Assembly (NCBI GenBank): GCA_028279305.1
Contig: JANQOA010000372.1
Location: forward strand, 1-64,000
Source of the DNA: Pseudomonadales bacterium
Lineage (GTDB): Bacteria > Pseudomonadota > Gammaproteobacteria > Pseudomonadales > Azotimanducaceae
Direction of reading: 5' to 3'
DNA length: 64,000 bases
Shown piece by piece: positions 55,627 through 64,000 of this stretch. Every line of letters starts with the position of its first letter. The stretch's first letter is position 1. Under the pieces are notes generated by a model. It worked only from the letters and a program-made list of their open reading frames with translations, was not told the DNA's origin and searched no databases. Both the position numbers and the translations under genes were made by a program.

Positions 55627-56936
55627 AACAGGCAGCCGCGGGATGGCCCGCGTGGCTGCTGCTGATGCTGCTGATGCTGGCTTCGGTGCTGAGTTTTGTG
55701 GACCGGCAGGTGGTGGCCATAGTAGTGGAACCCATGAAAGCGGACCTGGCCATCAGCGATACCCAGATCGGCTGGCTGTATGGGGTGTTTGCGGTATTTT
55801 ACGCGGTGGCGGCGTGGCCTATCGCGTTTCTGGCCGACCGCTTCTCGCGCAAACACATTATCGCGCTGGGCATTTTTTTCTGGTCCGTGATGACCATCGC
55901 CTGCGGTTTGTCCCGCCAGTACTGGCATGTGCTGGCGGCGCGGGTGGGGGTAGGTATCGGCGAAGCATCCCTCAGTCCGGCAACCGTATCAATGGTGTCC
56001 GACGTCTTTCCCAGGCAGCAGGTGCCGTTGGCGTTGTCGGTGTTTCAAACCGCGGCGGTTATGGGTTCCGGATTGGCGTTCCTTATAGGCGGGCTGGTAC
56101 TGGAACTGGTGCAGGGGGCGGAACCGGCGGTTTTGCCCTGGGTGGGGCAACTGCAGCCGTGGCAACTGACGTTTGTCTACGTTGGCCTGCCGGGTCTGTT
56201 GCTTTGTTTTGTGTTCCTGTTTATCCGCGAGCCGCTGCGCCGGCAGGCAGCACCGGACTCGGGCAGCCTGCAGGTGCTGCGGGATTTTTACCGGCGCAAC
56301 CGCACCGCCCTGGTGCTGCACCATCTCGGTTTCCTGGCGTTTGCGCTGGCGGGTTATGCTTTTGTGTTCTGGACGGTTTCCTACTTTGTGCGGGTACACG
56401 GGGTGGACGCCGCTGTTGCGGCACAGACGTTTGGTTGTATATTCTTGCTGACAGGGCCGGTTGGGCCGGTGCTGGCGGCATTGCTGGCGCGGCGCCTGGG
56501 TACGCGGGGGCACAAGGATGCCAACATTCTGGCCGCCATGCTGATGGGGCTGCTGGGGGTCCCCTGCGTGATTCTCATCCAGTTTATGCCCAGTGCACTG
56601 TGGGCGTACTTGTTGTATGTGCCGGCCATGATTTTTGTCAACGCGCCGTTTGGACTGGCCAACGGCTCCCTGCCGGTGATTGCGCCGGCCAGCATCCACG
56701 CCCAGGTGGCGGCCATTTATCTGTTTGTTGTCTCCATAGGTAATCTGTTGGGGCCTCCCATTGCCGGTTTTTTTAACGAGGTGGTTTTTCCCGCGGAAGA
56801 TGGGGTGCGGTTTTCGATTATCGCGGTGGTTACGCTGTTTGGCGTATTGGGCGGCATCCTGCTGCAGTTTGCCCGCAAACCCTATGCGTTGGCCTTTCAG
56901 AATATGGAAACCCTGTTGTCACGGAGTGCATCTTGA
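55623..56936 (+). CDS. MFS transporter (spinster-like)
   Basis: LASVLSFVDRQVVAIVVEPMKADLAISDTQIGWLYGVFAVFYAVAAWPIAFLADRFSRK. Confidence 0.92.
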   Translation: MKQAAAGWPAWLLLMLLMLASVLSFVDRQVVAIVVEPMKADLAISDTQIGWLYGVFAVFYAVAAWPIAFLADRFSRKHIIALGIFFWSVMTIACGLSRQYWHVLAARVGVGIGEASLSPATVSMVSDVFPRQQVPLALSVFQTAAVMGSGLAFLIGGLVLELVQGAEPAVLPWVGQLQPWQLTFVYVGLPGLLLCFVFLFIREPLRRQAAPDSGSLQVLRDFYRRNRTALVLHHLGFLAFALAGYAFVFWTVSYFVRVHGVDAAVAAQTFGCIFLLTGPVGPVLAALLARRLGTRGHKDANILAAMLMGLLGVPCVILIQFMPSALWAYLLYVPAMIFVNAPFGLANGSLPVIAPASIHAQVAAIYLFVVSIGNLLGPPIAGFFNEVVFPAEDGVRFSIIAVVTLFGVLGGILLQFARKPYALAFQNMETLLSRSAS

Positions 56937-57880
56937 AGCGGGTCTGGCTGCCGGTACTGGTTGCGGTTCTCAGCGGCTGTTCCGACACTGGCGCCAGTCC
57001 GTCTACATTCGCCATCGCCACGGGCGGCCCGGCCGGTCTCTACTACCCCTACGGCGGCGGCATGGCATCTATCTGGTCGCGCCACCTGCCGGGGGTAAAC
57101 GCTAAAGCGGAAGTCACCGGCGGATCGGTGACTAATGTGATTCAGGTGGCGCGGCGCGAGAGTGAGCTGGGCATCGCCATGGCCGACGTTGTCACGGATG
57201 CGTATCTGGGCGAGGGGCGCTTTCCGCACGCGCTGCCGCTGCGGGTTTTATTTACCGCGTATCCCAATATTGTCCACATCCTGACCTTGCAGGAGAGCGG
57301 CATTGATTCGGTGCCGGCCATGCGCGGCCGGCGGGTATCGCTGGGCGCCGCCGGGTCGGGCACCGCGGTGGCGGCGGAAAACGTGCTCAGCGGCCTGGGT
57401 GTAAGTCTGCAGCAGATTGCGCCCGCTTATCTCAGTTTCGGCGAGACCACCACAGCGCTCAAGGACGGCACCATTGATGCCGGTTTTGTCGTCGGCGGCC
57501 TGGGGCTGGCGGCGGTCACGGAACTGGCGGTTACCCGCAACCTGCGCCTGGTACCCCTGAGTGATGACGACCTGCAGCAATTGCAGGCGCGCTTTCCCGC
57601 TTATGCCGGCTATCCGATCCCGGCGGATACCTATAACGGCGTGACGCAGCCGGTACAGGCACTGGGGATCTGGAGTGCGGTTGTGGTGCATGAGGAGATG
57701 CCGGAGCAGTTGGCCTTCCGCCTGACCTGCACGGTGTACAGACACCGCGCGGAACTGCTGGAAATCTCTCAGGTGGCGCGGGATATGACCCTGACCAATA
57801 TCAACCAGTTGTCCCAGGTGCCTCTGCACCCGGGCAGTCAGCGCTATGCGGCGAATCCGGAGGCGGCCTGTGACGGATGA
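56933..57880 (+). CDS. TRAP transporter TAXI-family solute receptor
   Basis: FAIATGGPAGLYYPYGGGMASIWSRHLPGVNAKAEVTGGSVTNVIQVARRESELGIAMADV. Confidence 0.93.
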   Translation: MKRVWLPVLVAVLSGCSDTGASPSTFAIATGGPAGLYYPYGGGMASIWSRHLPGVNAKAEVTGGSVTNVIQVARRESELGIAMADVVTDAYLGEGRFPHALPLRVLFTAYPNIVHILTLQESGIDSVPAMRGRRVSLGAAGSGTAVAAENVLSGLGVSLQQIAPAYLSFGETTTALKDGTIDAGFVVGGLGLAAVTELAVTRNLRLVPLSDDDLQQLQARFPAYAGYPIPADTYNGVTQPVQALGIWSAVVVHEEMPEQLAFRLTCTVYRHRAELLEISQVARDMTLTNINQLSQVPLHPGSQRYAANPEAACDG

Positions 57881-59765
57881 AGCTGAGCGTCCGCGGCGCC
57901 TGGTTATCGCGTTGGCGGCACTGTTATCCATCTACCAGGTGTGGCAGCCGCTGGTGGGATTTCTACCGCCGGGTGCCCTGCCTTTTGACAACATCCTCGG
58001 GCTGCAGCCGGCTACCTATTTCCGGCCCACTCATCTGACCTGGATTCTGTGTCTGGGCTATCTGGTGTATCCGCTGCCCGGGCGCCTGCGCTGGCTGGAC
58101 TACGGCGTCATGGCGCTGTTGGCCTGGGCCTGCTGGCGCGTACTGATATTTGACTACCAGGGCCTGGATCACCTGTTGTACGGGCTGCAAAGCGCTGATT
58201 TTGCGGCAGGGGTAATGCTGCTCGCCGCAGCCCTTGAAATGGCCCGGCGCGCCGTGGGCCCGGTGATGATGGCCATTGGCGCCGTATTTCTGCTGTACGG
58301 AATGTTCGGTAATTTTCTGCCCGACGTGGTGGCGACCCGCGGGTTTTCCCTGGAACGGATAGTCCGCTTCCAGGTTTATACCGGTGCCGGCCTGTTCGGC
58401 GCACCCATCGGCATTGCCGCGGGGGCGGTATTCAGTTTTGTGCTGTTTGGCGCGTTCCTGCAGGTTACCGGCGCCGGAAAATTCCTCATCGACCTGTCCT
58501 TTGCCGCCGCCGGCCGCTTCCGCGGGGGACCGGCAAAAGCCAGCGTGCTGGCCTCCGCGGCCATGGGCTCGATCTCGGGCAGCGCCATTGCCAATACCGT
58601 CACCACCGGCGCGCTGACTATTCCGATGATGAAAAAACTCGGCTACCGGCCGGAGCAGGCGGCGGGCATAGAAGCCGGTGCTTCCACCGGCGGTCAGATC
58701 ATGCCGCCGATCATGGGCGCCGGCGCGTTTGTCATGGCGGAATTCACCAAGACCCCCTACGGCGACATTGTCTGGATGTCGCTGGTGCCGGCGCTGCTGT
58801 ATTTCTTTTCCGTGCTGTTGTATGTCCATCTGATGGCGGTCAAGGCCGGTTTTACCGGCATGCGGGATGCAACCGGCGCCTGGCAGGTCATTAAAGACGG
58901 GGTGCAATATCTGCTGCCGCTGGTTCTGATTACAGTGCTGTTGTTGTGGAACTACTCACCGGTACTGGTCGGCGTGGCGGGTACCGCGGCGGTGCTGCTG
59001 GCCAGCATGCTGCGGGCCCACGCCCGCATCGGCCCGGCGCAGGTGGTGGAGGGACTTTACCGGGGCGCGCTGCTGGCGGTACCGATATCGGTGGCTTGTG
59101 CGGTGGCCGGGGTAGTTGTGGGCACCATCGGCCAGACCGGGGTTGGATTGCAGTTCACCGAATCAGTGGTGGCCATGAGTCAGGGTTATTTGTGGCTGGC
59201 CCTGGCGCTGGTGGCGGTGGCCGCATTGGTGCTGGGTATGGGCCTGCCTGCAACCGCGGCTTACATTGTGCTTTCGGTAATGACCGGCCCGGCGCTGCAG
59301 GAACTTGGCCTGGCGCTGATTACCGCACATATGATCATTTTCTGGCTGGCGCAGACCTCCAATGTGACACCACCCATCGCCCTGGCTGCCTTCGCCGGCG
59401 CCGGCGTGGCCGGCGCGCGTCCCATGCGCTCCGCGGTAGAAGCTTTCAAGCTGGCTAACGGTCTGTTTGTGATCCCCTTGATGATGGCATTCAGCCCCTT
59501 GTTGCTGGCCGCCGGGAACGGCTGGGCTGAGGTATTGCCGGCGGCGCTGGTGACGCTGTTGCTGGTGGTCATGATTGCCGTCACGTTGGAGCGTTTTGCC
59601 TTCACCCGCCTTGCCGGGGCCTGGCCGCTGTTGAGCGGACTGGCCGCTGCCGCCTTACTGATACCGCTGCAGTGGACGCGGCTGTGCGGCGCGCTGCTGG
59701 CGGTAGTGGTGCTGGTGATAAATTACCGCGCCAGCCGCGCAGCGCCGCAACCTTACAATTCGTAA
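57870..59765 (+). CDS. TRAP transporter fused 4TM/12TM permease
   Basis: GTG start overlapping TAXI gene; SGSAIANTVTTGALTIPMMKKLGYRPEQAAGIEAGASTGGQIMPPIMGAGAFVMAE. Confidence 0.93.
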   Translation: MTDEAERPRRLVIALAALLSIYQVWQPLVGFLPPGALPFDNILGLQPATYFRPTHLTWILCLGYLVYPLPGRLRWLDYGVMALLAWACWRVLIFDYQGLDHLLYGLQSADFAAGVMLLAAALEMARRAVGPVMMAIGAVFLLYGMFGNFLPDVVATRGFSLERIVRFQVYTGAGLFGAPIGIAAGAVFSFVLFGAFLQVTGAGKFLIDLSFAAAGRFRGGPAKASVLASAAMGSISGSAIANTVTTGALTIPMMKKLGYRPEQAAGIEAGASTGGQIMPPIMGAGAFVMAEFTKTPYGDIVWMSLVPALLYFFSVLLYVHLMAVKAGFTGMRDATGAWQVIKDGVQYLLPLVLITVLLLWNYSPVLVGVAGTAAVLLASMLRAHARIGPAQVVEGLYRGALLAVPISVACAVAGVVVGTIGQTGVGLQFTESVVAMSQGYLWLALALVAVAALVLGMGLPATAAYIVLSVMTGPALQELGLALITAHMIIFWLAQTSNVTPPIALAAFAGAGVAGARPMRSAVEAFKLANGLFVIPLMMAFSPLLLAAGNGWAEVLPAALVTLLLVVMIAVTLERFAFTRLAGAWPLLSGLAAAALLIPLQWTRLCGALLAVVVLVINYRASRAAPQPYNS

Positions 59766-60334
59766 TAGTCCGGCAGCCCGTCTTCGCTGACCGGCTGCAG
59801 GGTGCTCATGGGATCTTCGCCGAAGTAGATGTCCTCGCCGACCAGTTTGTTTGCCGCCCCCGCCGGCCACACGGTGATCAACTGCGCGCAACTCATCCAC
59901 AGCGGGTGAGCGCTGATCTTGCCGTGGGCGGTATCTTCAATGCCCATGGCGGCCAGGGCCTCGCGGCGGTACACCTGCTTGACCTGGCCTTCGGTGATCA
60001 CTGCCTGCCGGTCGACCACAATACGGTCGCAGACAACCTCAAACTGCTGGCCGCCGCCGGTAAACATGTTGCTGTAAAAACCCGCTACCGCGTCGTAGCC
60101 CCGCAACACCATATTCTCCCCGCCGACCCGCCAGAAATGATAAACCGGCTGCGGGATCAGGGTGGCCATCAGCGGTTCCAGCTGCCCGGTGATCTCAGCT
60201 TGCATATGATTGGCCACTTCCGTCAGCAGCGCGCGCTGCACACTGTCCTTACTTTGCGCGGCCCGTTCACGCAGGGGCAGCCAACTGGCATGGGGATCAA
60301 TCAGCGGCTTCATCTTTGCACCTCGTCCAGCCAA
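59753..60334 (-). CDS. NTF2/SnoaL-like protein
   Basis: ENMVLRGYDAVAGFYSNMFTGGGQQFEVVCDRIVVDRQAVITEGQVKQVYRRE. Confidence 0.7.
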   Translation of the reverse strand: MAGRGAKMKPLIDPHASWLPLRERAAQSKDSVQRALLTEVANHMQAEITGQLEPLMATLIPQPVYHFWRVGGENMVLRGYDAVAGFYSNMFTGGGQQFEVVCDRIVVDRQAVITEGQVKQVYRREALAAMGIEDTAHGKISAHPLWMSCAQLITVWPAGAANKLVGEDIYFGEDPMSTLQPVSEDGLPDYYEL

Positions 60335-60729
60335 TGCTGGTGATGGATAAACTTACCGTCGTCCCAGAACCCCCATTCTTTGCTTTTGGGGCCGGTGAGG
60401 ATCAGGGTCAGTACCGGGCGCCCGTCGATCAACTGGACAATATGGCGGTGTTTGGCGCGGCGGAAATGGGGCCGCCAGCGCTGTACACGGCGGGCGCCGC
60501 CGCCGGGTGTCAGTTCCCGGTAGTCGGCCAACGGCAGGGTGACGAACCACCAGGGGTGGTCGTGAAAAGCGCGGTCGTCATCACCCTTGTGAAATTTGTG
60601 CAGGCGCAGGGTGAAGCCGAACCAGACGATCCATCGTTCCAGATAAGGCTGGTCCCCTTCGTAAACCAGATCGTGAGTAAACCCAAAACGCGCCGTGCCC
60701 AGGGTGCGGACTTTGTTAAAATACCGCAC
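60310..60729 (-). CDS. Cupin-like hypothetical protein
   Basis: FTLRLHKFHKGDDDRAFHDHPWWFVTLPLADYRELTPGG...HRHIVQLIDGRPVLTLILTGPK. Confidence 0.65.
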   Translation of the reverse strand: MRYFNKVRTLGTARFGFTHDLVYEGDQPYLERWIVWFGFTLRLHKFHKGDDDRAFHDHPWWFVTLPLADYRELTPGGGARRVQRWRPHFRRAKHRHIVQLIDGRPVLTLILTGPKSKEWGFWDDGKFIHHQHWLDEVQR

Positions 60730-60772
60730 CTAAACTAAATCCAACATTGTTTCCCGGTGGAACCTCAAGCGA

Positions 60773-62029
60773 ATGGATATTCTAACAACATCACCCGCAT
60801 TAGATAACGCCCTGGTTAACCCGGAAAACTGGGCGGATGAAAGCTGGGTGCTCGAGCAGTTTGCCTGGCTGCGGGCTAACGACCCCATCCGGCGGCTGTC
60901 CCCGGAAGGGTTTGAGCCGTTCTGGAATCTGACCCGCTACAACGACATAAAGCAGGTTGAGCAGCTCAAGCAGGTATTTATCAACGACCCGCGGCCGGTG
61001 CTGGGCCCGGAAATGATGCAGGCCATGGTGCAGCAGATGTCCGGACGCAAACACCTGGTGCGCTCGCTGGTGCAGATGGACGATCCGGATCACATGAAAT
61101 ACCGGGTGCTCACACAAGGCTGGTTCATGGGCAGCAATCTGCGCAAGCTGCAGGACCGGGTGGACCAGCTTGCCGATATGTATGTGGAGCGGATGGCGGA
61201 GTTGGGGGGTGAGTGCGATTTTGTCAAAGACGTCGCCATCTGGTATCCGCTGCGGGTCATCATGTCCATCCTCGGCGTGCCGGAAGAGGACGAGCCGCTG
61301 ATGCTGAAGCTCACCCAGGAACTGTTCGGCAGTTCTGATCCGGACGTCACCCGCTCCTTCGAAATGGGCGATTTCATGAACGTTGTGACTGATTTTGAGC
61401 AGTATTTCCGGGAGCTGACCGCGGCGCGCCGCAAACAGCCCACCGACGATGTTGCTTCTGTGATTGCCAACGCCCGTATTGACGGTCAGCCCATCCCGGA
61501 TCATGAGACCAACGGTTATTACATTATTGTTGCCACTGCCGGCCACGACACCACCAGTTCTTCAACCGCCGGCGGTTTGCTGGCATTGCTGCAGCATCCG
61601 GCGCAGATGCGCAAGCTGCGCGAAAATCTGCAAACCATCATGCCCACCGCGGTGGATGAAATGATCCGTTGGGTCAGCCCGGTGCGGCATTTCATGCGTA
61701 CCGCCACCGAAGACTTTGAACTCAGCGGCCAGCCTATAGCAGCGGGGGAGTCGGTTATCCTCTGGTACCCTTCCGCCAACCGCGACGAAGACATTTTCGA
61801 CGCCCCTGATGAATTCCGGGTAGAGCGGAATGATGCCAAGCAACTGGCGTTCGGCTTCGGCGCCCACGTCTGCCTGGGCCAGCACCTGGCGCGCATGGAA
61901 ATATCCGCGCTGTTTAAAGCGTTATTGTCCAGGGTCGACAGCATAGAACTGGCGGGGGAGCCCCGCTATATGCAGTCGACCTTTGTTGGCGGTTTGAAAA
62001 GCCTGCCGATCCGTTACCGGATGAAGTAG
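60773..62029 (+). CDS. Cytochrome P450
   Basis: I-helix ATAGHDTTSSSTAGG; ExxR-like; heme loop LAFGFGAHVCLGQHLARMEI. Confidence 0.95.
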   Translation: MDILTTSPALDNALVNPENWADESWVLEQFAWLRANDPIRRLSPEGFEPFWNLTRYNDIKQVEQLKQVFINDPRPVLGPEMMQAMVQQMSGRKHLVRSLVQMDDPDHMKYRVLTQGWFMGSNLRKLQDRVDQLADMYVERMAELGGECDFVKDVAIWYPLRVIMSILGVPEEDEPLMLKLTQELFGSSDPDVTRSFEMGDFMNVVTDFEQYFRELTAARRKQPTDDVASVIANARIDGQPIPDHETNGYYIIVATAGHDTTSSSTAGGLLALLQHPAQMRKLRENLQTIMPTAVDEMIRWVSPVRHFMRTATEDFELSGQPIAAGESVILWYPSANRDEDIFDAPDEFRVERNDAKQLAFGFGAHVCLGQHLARMEISALFKALLSRVDSIELAGEPRYMQSTFVGGLKSLPIRYRMK

Positions 62030-62031
62030 CG

Positions 62032-63504
62032 CTAACAGAACACTTCCGGGGTAAAATAACCGTGGAACTGGTGGGGCAGATGGTGTTGCAGGGGCAGGCG
62101 GCACACCTGGTCCGTAACATCGTCCGCCCGGTATACCTGCAGCTCGCTGCGGTGGGTATACGCGTTGTAAACCACCTCCAACAGGTAGCCGTCGTCTTCC
62201 GCTTTGCTGTGCAGCGCCGGGGCAAATAAAGGTTCGGAGCCGTAGTGTCCCGGCGGCAGGGTCACCAGCGTGCAATCCCCGTCTTCTTCCACCCGCTGAA
62301 ACCCGTTGAAGAATCCATTCGCGCCGTTGTCTACCGAGCACGCCGTGTAACAGACTGTTGAACGCCGCCCGGTGAGGCTGGTATTGAATGTTGGAAACTC
62401 CGCTTCGGTGGGCGAGACCTGAGCCTCACTGATACTGCCGTCCTGCATATTCAGCCGGTAGCGCTTGTATACTCCGCCGTTGAAACGGCTTTGCGGATGA
62501 AATACGTCGTTCAGGCTGTTGTTGGCCTCAAAACCATCCTGGTACATGGCGTCCACGATCACGGTGTTGTTGTGCTCGTATGCGTTCCCGAAGTGCACAA
62601 TGGCGCCGTGACCGGTTTCAAAGCTGCGCACTTCCTCCAGGCTGTCCAGCGCCACCACGTGCACCTTCATGTTTATGGCCGGATCGTATTGCACCACGTC
62701 GGAAATGGTCTTGCGGCCCAGCAACACGCTGCCCATGCTGCTGAACGTAATGGAGCCGATAAAAAATACGGCATAACGCTCGGTGATGACAAAGTCATGG
62801 CAGAAGGGGAAATGCGGCAGATCAATGTGGCCTTTTTTGATCATTTTGCCGGCGGCATCCACCCGGTAGATGAACAGGCAGGGCTGGGGACCGCGTAACG
62901 TGATACCGGACATACCGGCACCAAAGTTTATGTACTCACCGGTGCCCGGGTGCACCCGCCCGTGGGCACTGAAGACCTGGCCCTTCTGCAGGGCGCCGGC
63001 AAAGTTGTATTCACCCACCGTGCTGAGGTCATCGGGTTTTACTTCCCAGGGGTGTCCGCCTTCATTCAGCGCAAATAACTTACCGGCATGATAAATGGTA
63101 TTGGTGTTGGCGGGGTTGGCGGGTGTTTTGCCCAGATTCGACCACATGCCGCCGGGCACCTGGGTGCCGAAGCCGCGGTATTTAATAGCCTGGGCCGCAG
63201 TTTCTTCCAGATACTTCGGCGTGCGCACATAAGCGTTCTTGAAGTGAACCCGGCCGTTGCGGAAGGTGAATGCGCACAGCATGCCGTCACCGTCAAACCA
63301 GTGGCCGTACTTGGTACCGCCGATACGTTGGCGCCCGGGCCCGTTGCGGAAGAAAGTGCCCTGCAGGTCCGCCGGCACAACCCCGTCAAAGTCTTCTATC
63401 TCGTAGCTGTATTCGTGGTCCAGGTTTTCCAGGCCGCCATGATGTGACGGCGGTTCATTGCCCGCCGCGCCGGCCGCGCCGTTGTTGAGGGATTGTTCAG
63501 CCAT
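62032..63504 (-). CDS. Carotenoid oxygenase family protein
   Basis: LQGTFFRNGPGRQRIGGTKYGHWFDGDGMLCAFTFRNGRVHFKNAYVRT; conserved HDF..ERY. Confidence 0.93.
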   Translation of the reverse strand: MAEQSLNNGAAGAAGNEPPSHHGGLENLDHEYSYEIEDFDGVVPADLQGTFFRNGPGRQRIGGTKYGHWFDGDGMLCAFTFRNGRVHFKNAYVRTPKYLEETAAQAIKYRGFGTQVPGGMWSNLGKTPANPANTNTIYHAGKLFALNEGGHPWEVKPDDLSTVGEYNFAGALQKGQVFSAHGRVHPGTGEYINFGAGMSGITLRGPQPCLFIYRVDAAGKMIKKGHIDLPHFPFCHDFVITERYAVFFIGSITFSSMGSVLLGRKTISDVVQYDPAINMKVHVVALDSLEEVRSFETGHGAIVHFGNAYEHNNTVIVDAMYQDGFEANNSLNDVFHPQSRFNGGVYKRYRLNMQDGSISEAQVSPTEAEFPTFNTSLTGRRSTVCYTACSVDNGANGFFNGFQRVEEDGDCTLVTLPPGHYGSEPLFAPALHSKAEDDGYLLEVVYNAYTHRSELQVYRADDVTDQVCRLPLQHHLPHQFHGYFTPEVFC

Positions 63505-63543
63505 CTGTTACTCCACCCGCCCGGTAATCTTGTCAACGGGCGT

Positions 63544-63975
63544 TCAGCCCGGGTAGCCCATCCAGTCGCCGCTCATGTCCACGGGCCCGCGGTACAACAC
63601 ATCAAATTTGCGTAAGGCGAAACGCCAGGCGCCGTGCTCCTTAACCAACTGGTCGTTATAGACCCCGGCGACCCGGAAACTGTTGCCTTCCGCATCTTTA
63701 ATGTTTTCCTGCACGTAAAAGCGGGCAGTGGCGGTTTCACCGCTGACCTCCACCAGTCCGGGCTGTACCCAATGCAGCACATTCGGGTAGCCGGCCATGA
63801 CACCGGTCCAGAATTCTTTCAGGTTATCCCGCCCCTTGACCGGGTCCATACCGGGAGCCAGGTGCCACTCACCCTGTTCCGCAAAGGTATTTCCCCAGAT
63901 ATCTGCGTCCCGTTGCATAACGCCGTCAGCGTAGGTCTGGGCCAGCTGTTGAATTTCCTGGATGTCTGAGCTCAT
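63544..63975 (-). CDS. SnoaL-like NTF2-fold protein
   Basis: QEIQQLAQTYADGVMQRDADIWGNTFAEQGEWHLAPGMDPVKGRDNLKEFWTGVMAGYPNVLHW. Confidence 0.85.
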   Translation of the reverse strand: MSSDIQEIQQLAQTYADGVMQRDADIWGNTFAEQGEWHLAPGMDPVKGRDNLKEFWTGVMAGYPNVLHWVQPGLVEVSGETATARFYVQENIKDAEGNSFRVAGVYNDQLVKEHGAWRFALRKFDVLYRGPVDMSGDWMGYPG

Positions 63976-64000
63976 GTTGCCTCCCCTGTGTTGTCCATCA

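Noticed and set aside
55643-56743. 366-aa plus-strand ORF in an alternative frame within the MFS gene
   Set aside because: Gly/Ala/Arg-rich out-of-frame translation of a clear MFS transporter.
1-64000. selC tRNA-Sec or other tRNA genes that would support local Sec decoding
   Set aside because: No tRNA T-arm/acceptor pattern noticed in the intergenic regions; Sec machinery, if present, must be elsewhere.

Overview
This 64 kb window is chromosomal DNA from a GC-rich bacterium, probably a marine-type gammaproteobacterium (inferred from gene content). Conserved anchors are an NAD-specific glutamate dehydrogenase (5'-truncated), copper amine oxidase, nhaA, cysD/cysNC, a TRAP-TAXI transporter, an MFS transporter, a P450 and a carotenoid oxygenase. 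I found no rRNA, tRNA, CRISPR array or transposase. Strongest observations: (1) A carboxymuconolactone decarboxylase/AhpD-like gene (45924..46439) is interrupted by one in-frame TGA exactly where a CxxC cysteine is expected (DCGY-TGA-KNVRF). A bacterial-SECIS-like hairpin (7-bp stem, CGUGA loop) lies 17 nt downstream, so it is a candidate CxxU selenoprotein that ORF callers would split. (2) Two tandem OmpR-type winged-helix/AAA/TPR regulators (20365.. and 23943..) are accompanied by apparently paralogous small helical proteins and a divergent pair of HTH-like proteins. An 11-bp-period direct repeat (TTTCGTTGATN x2) recurs at four intergenic sites in this neighbourhood, one of them in front of a partner-switching operon. 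(3) That operon is translationally coupled in its second half and combines REC-SpoIIE, GPP34 (GOLPH3-like), STAS, RsbW-like kinase, a periplasmic ligand-binding protein and a histidine kinase. (4) Short imperfect tandem repeats are unusually frequent. Units of 12 or 15 bp encode hydrophilic tracts in regulators, while 14, 16, 17 and 23 bp units lie in non-coding DNA. (5) CysD carries an unexplained N-terminal extension of about 190 aa. (6) A candidate toxin-23-like secreted protein is coupled to an LRR lipoprotein. All family names are from reading the translations; no database search was possible.
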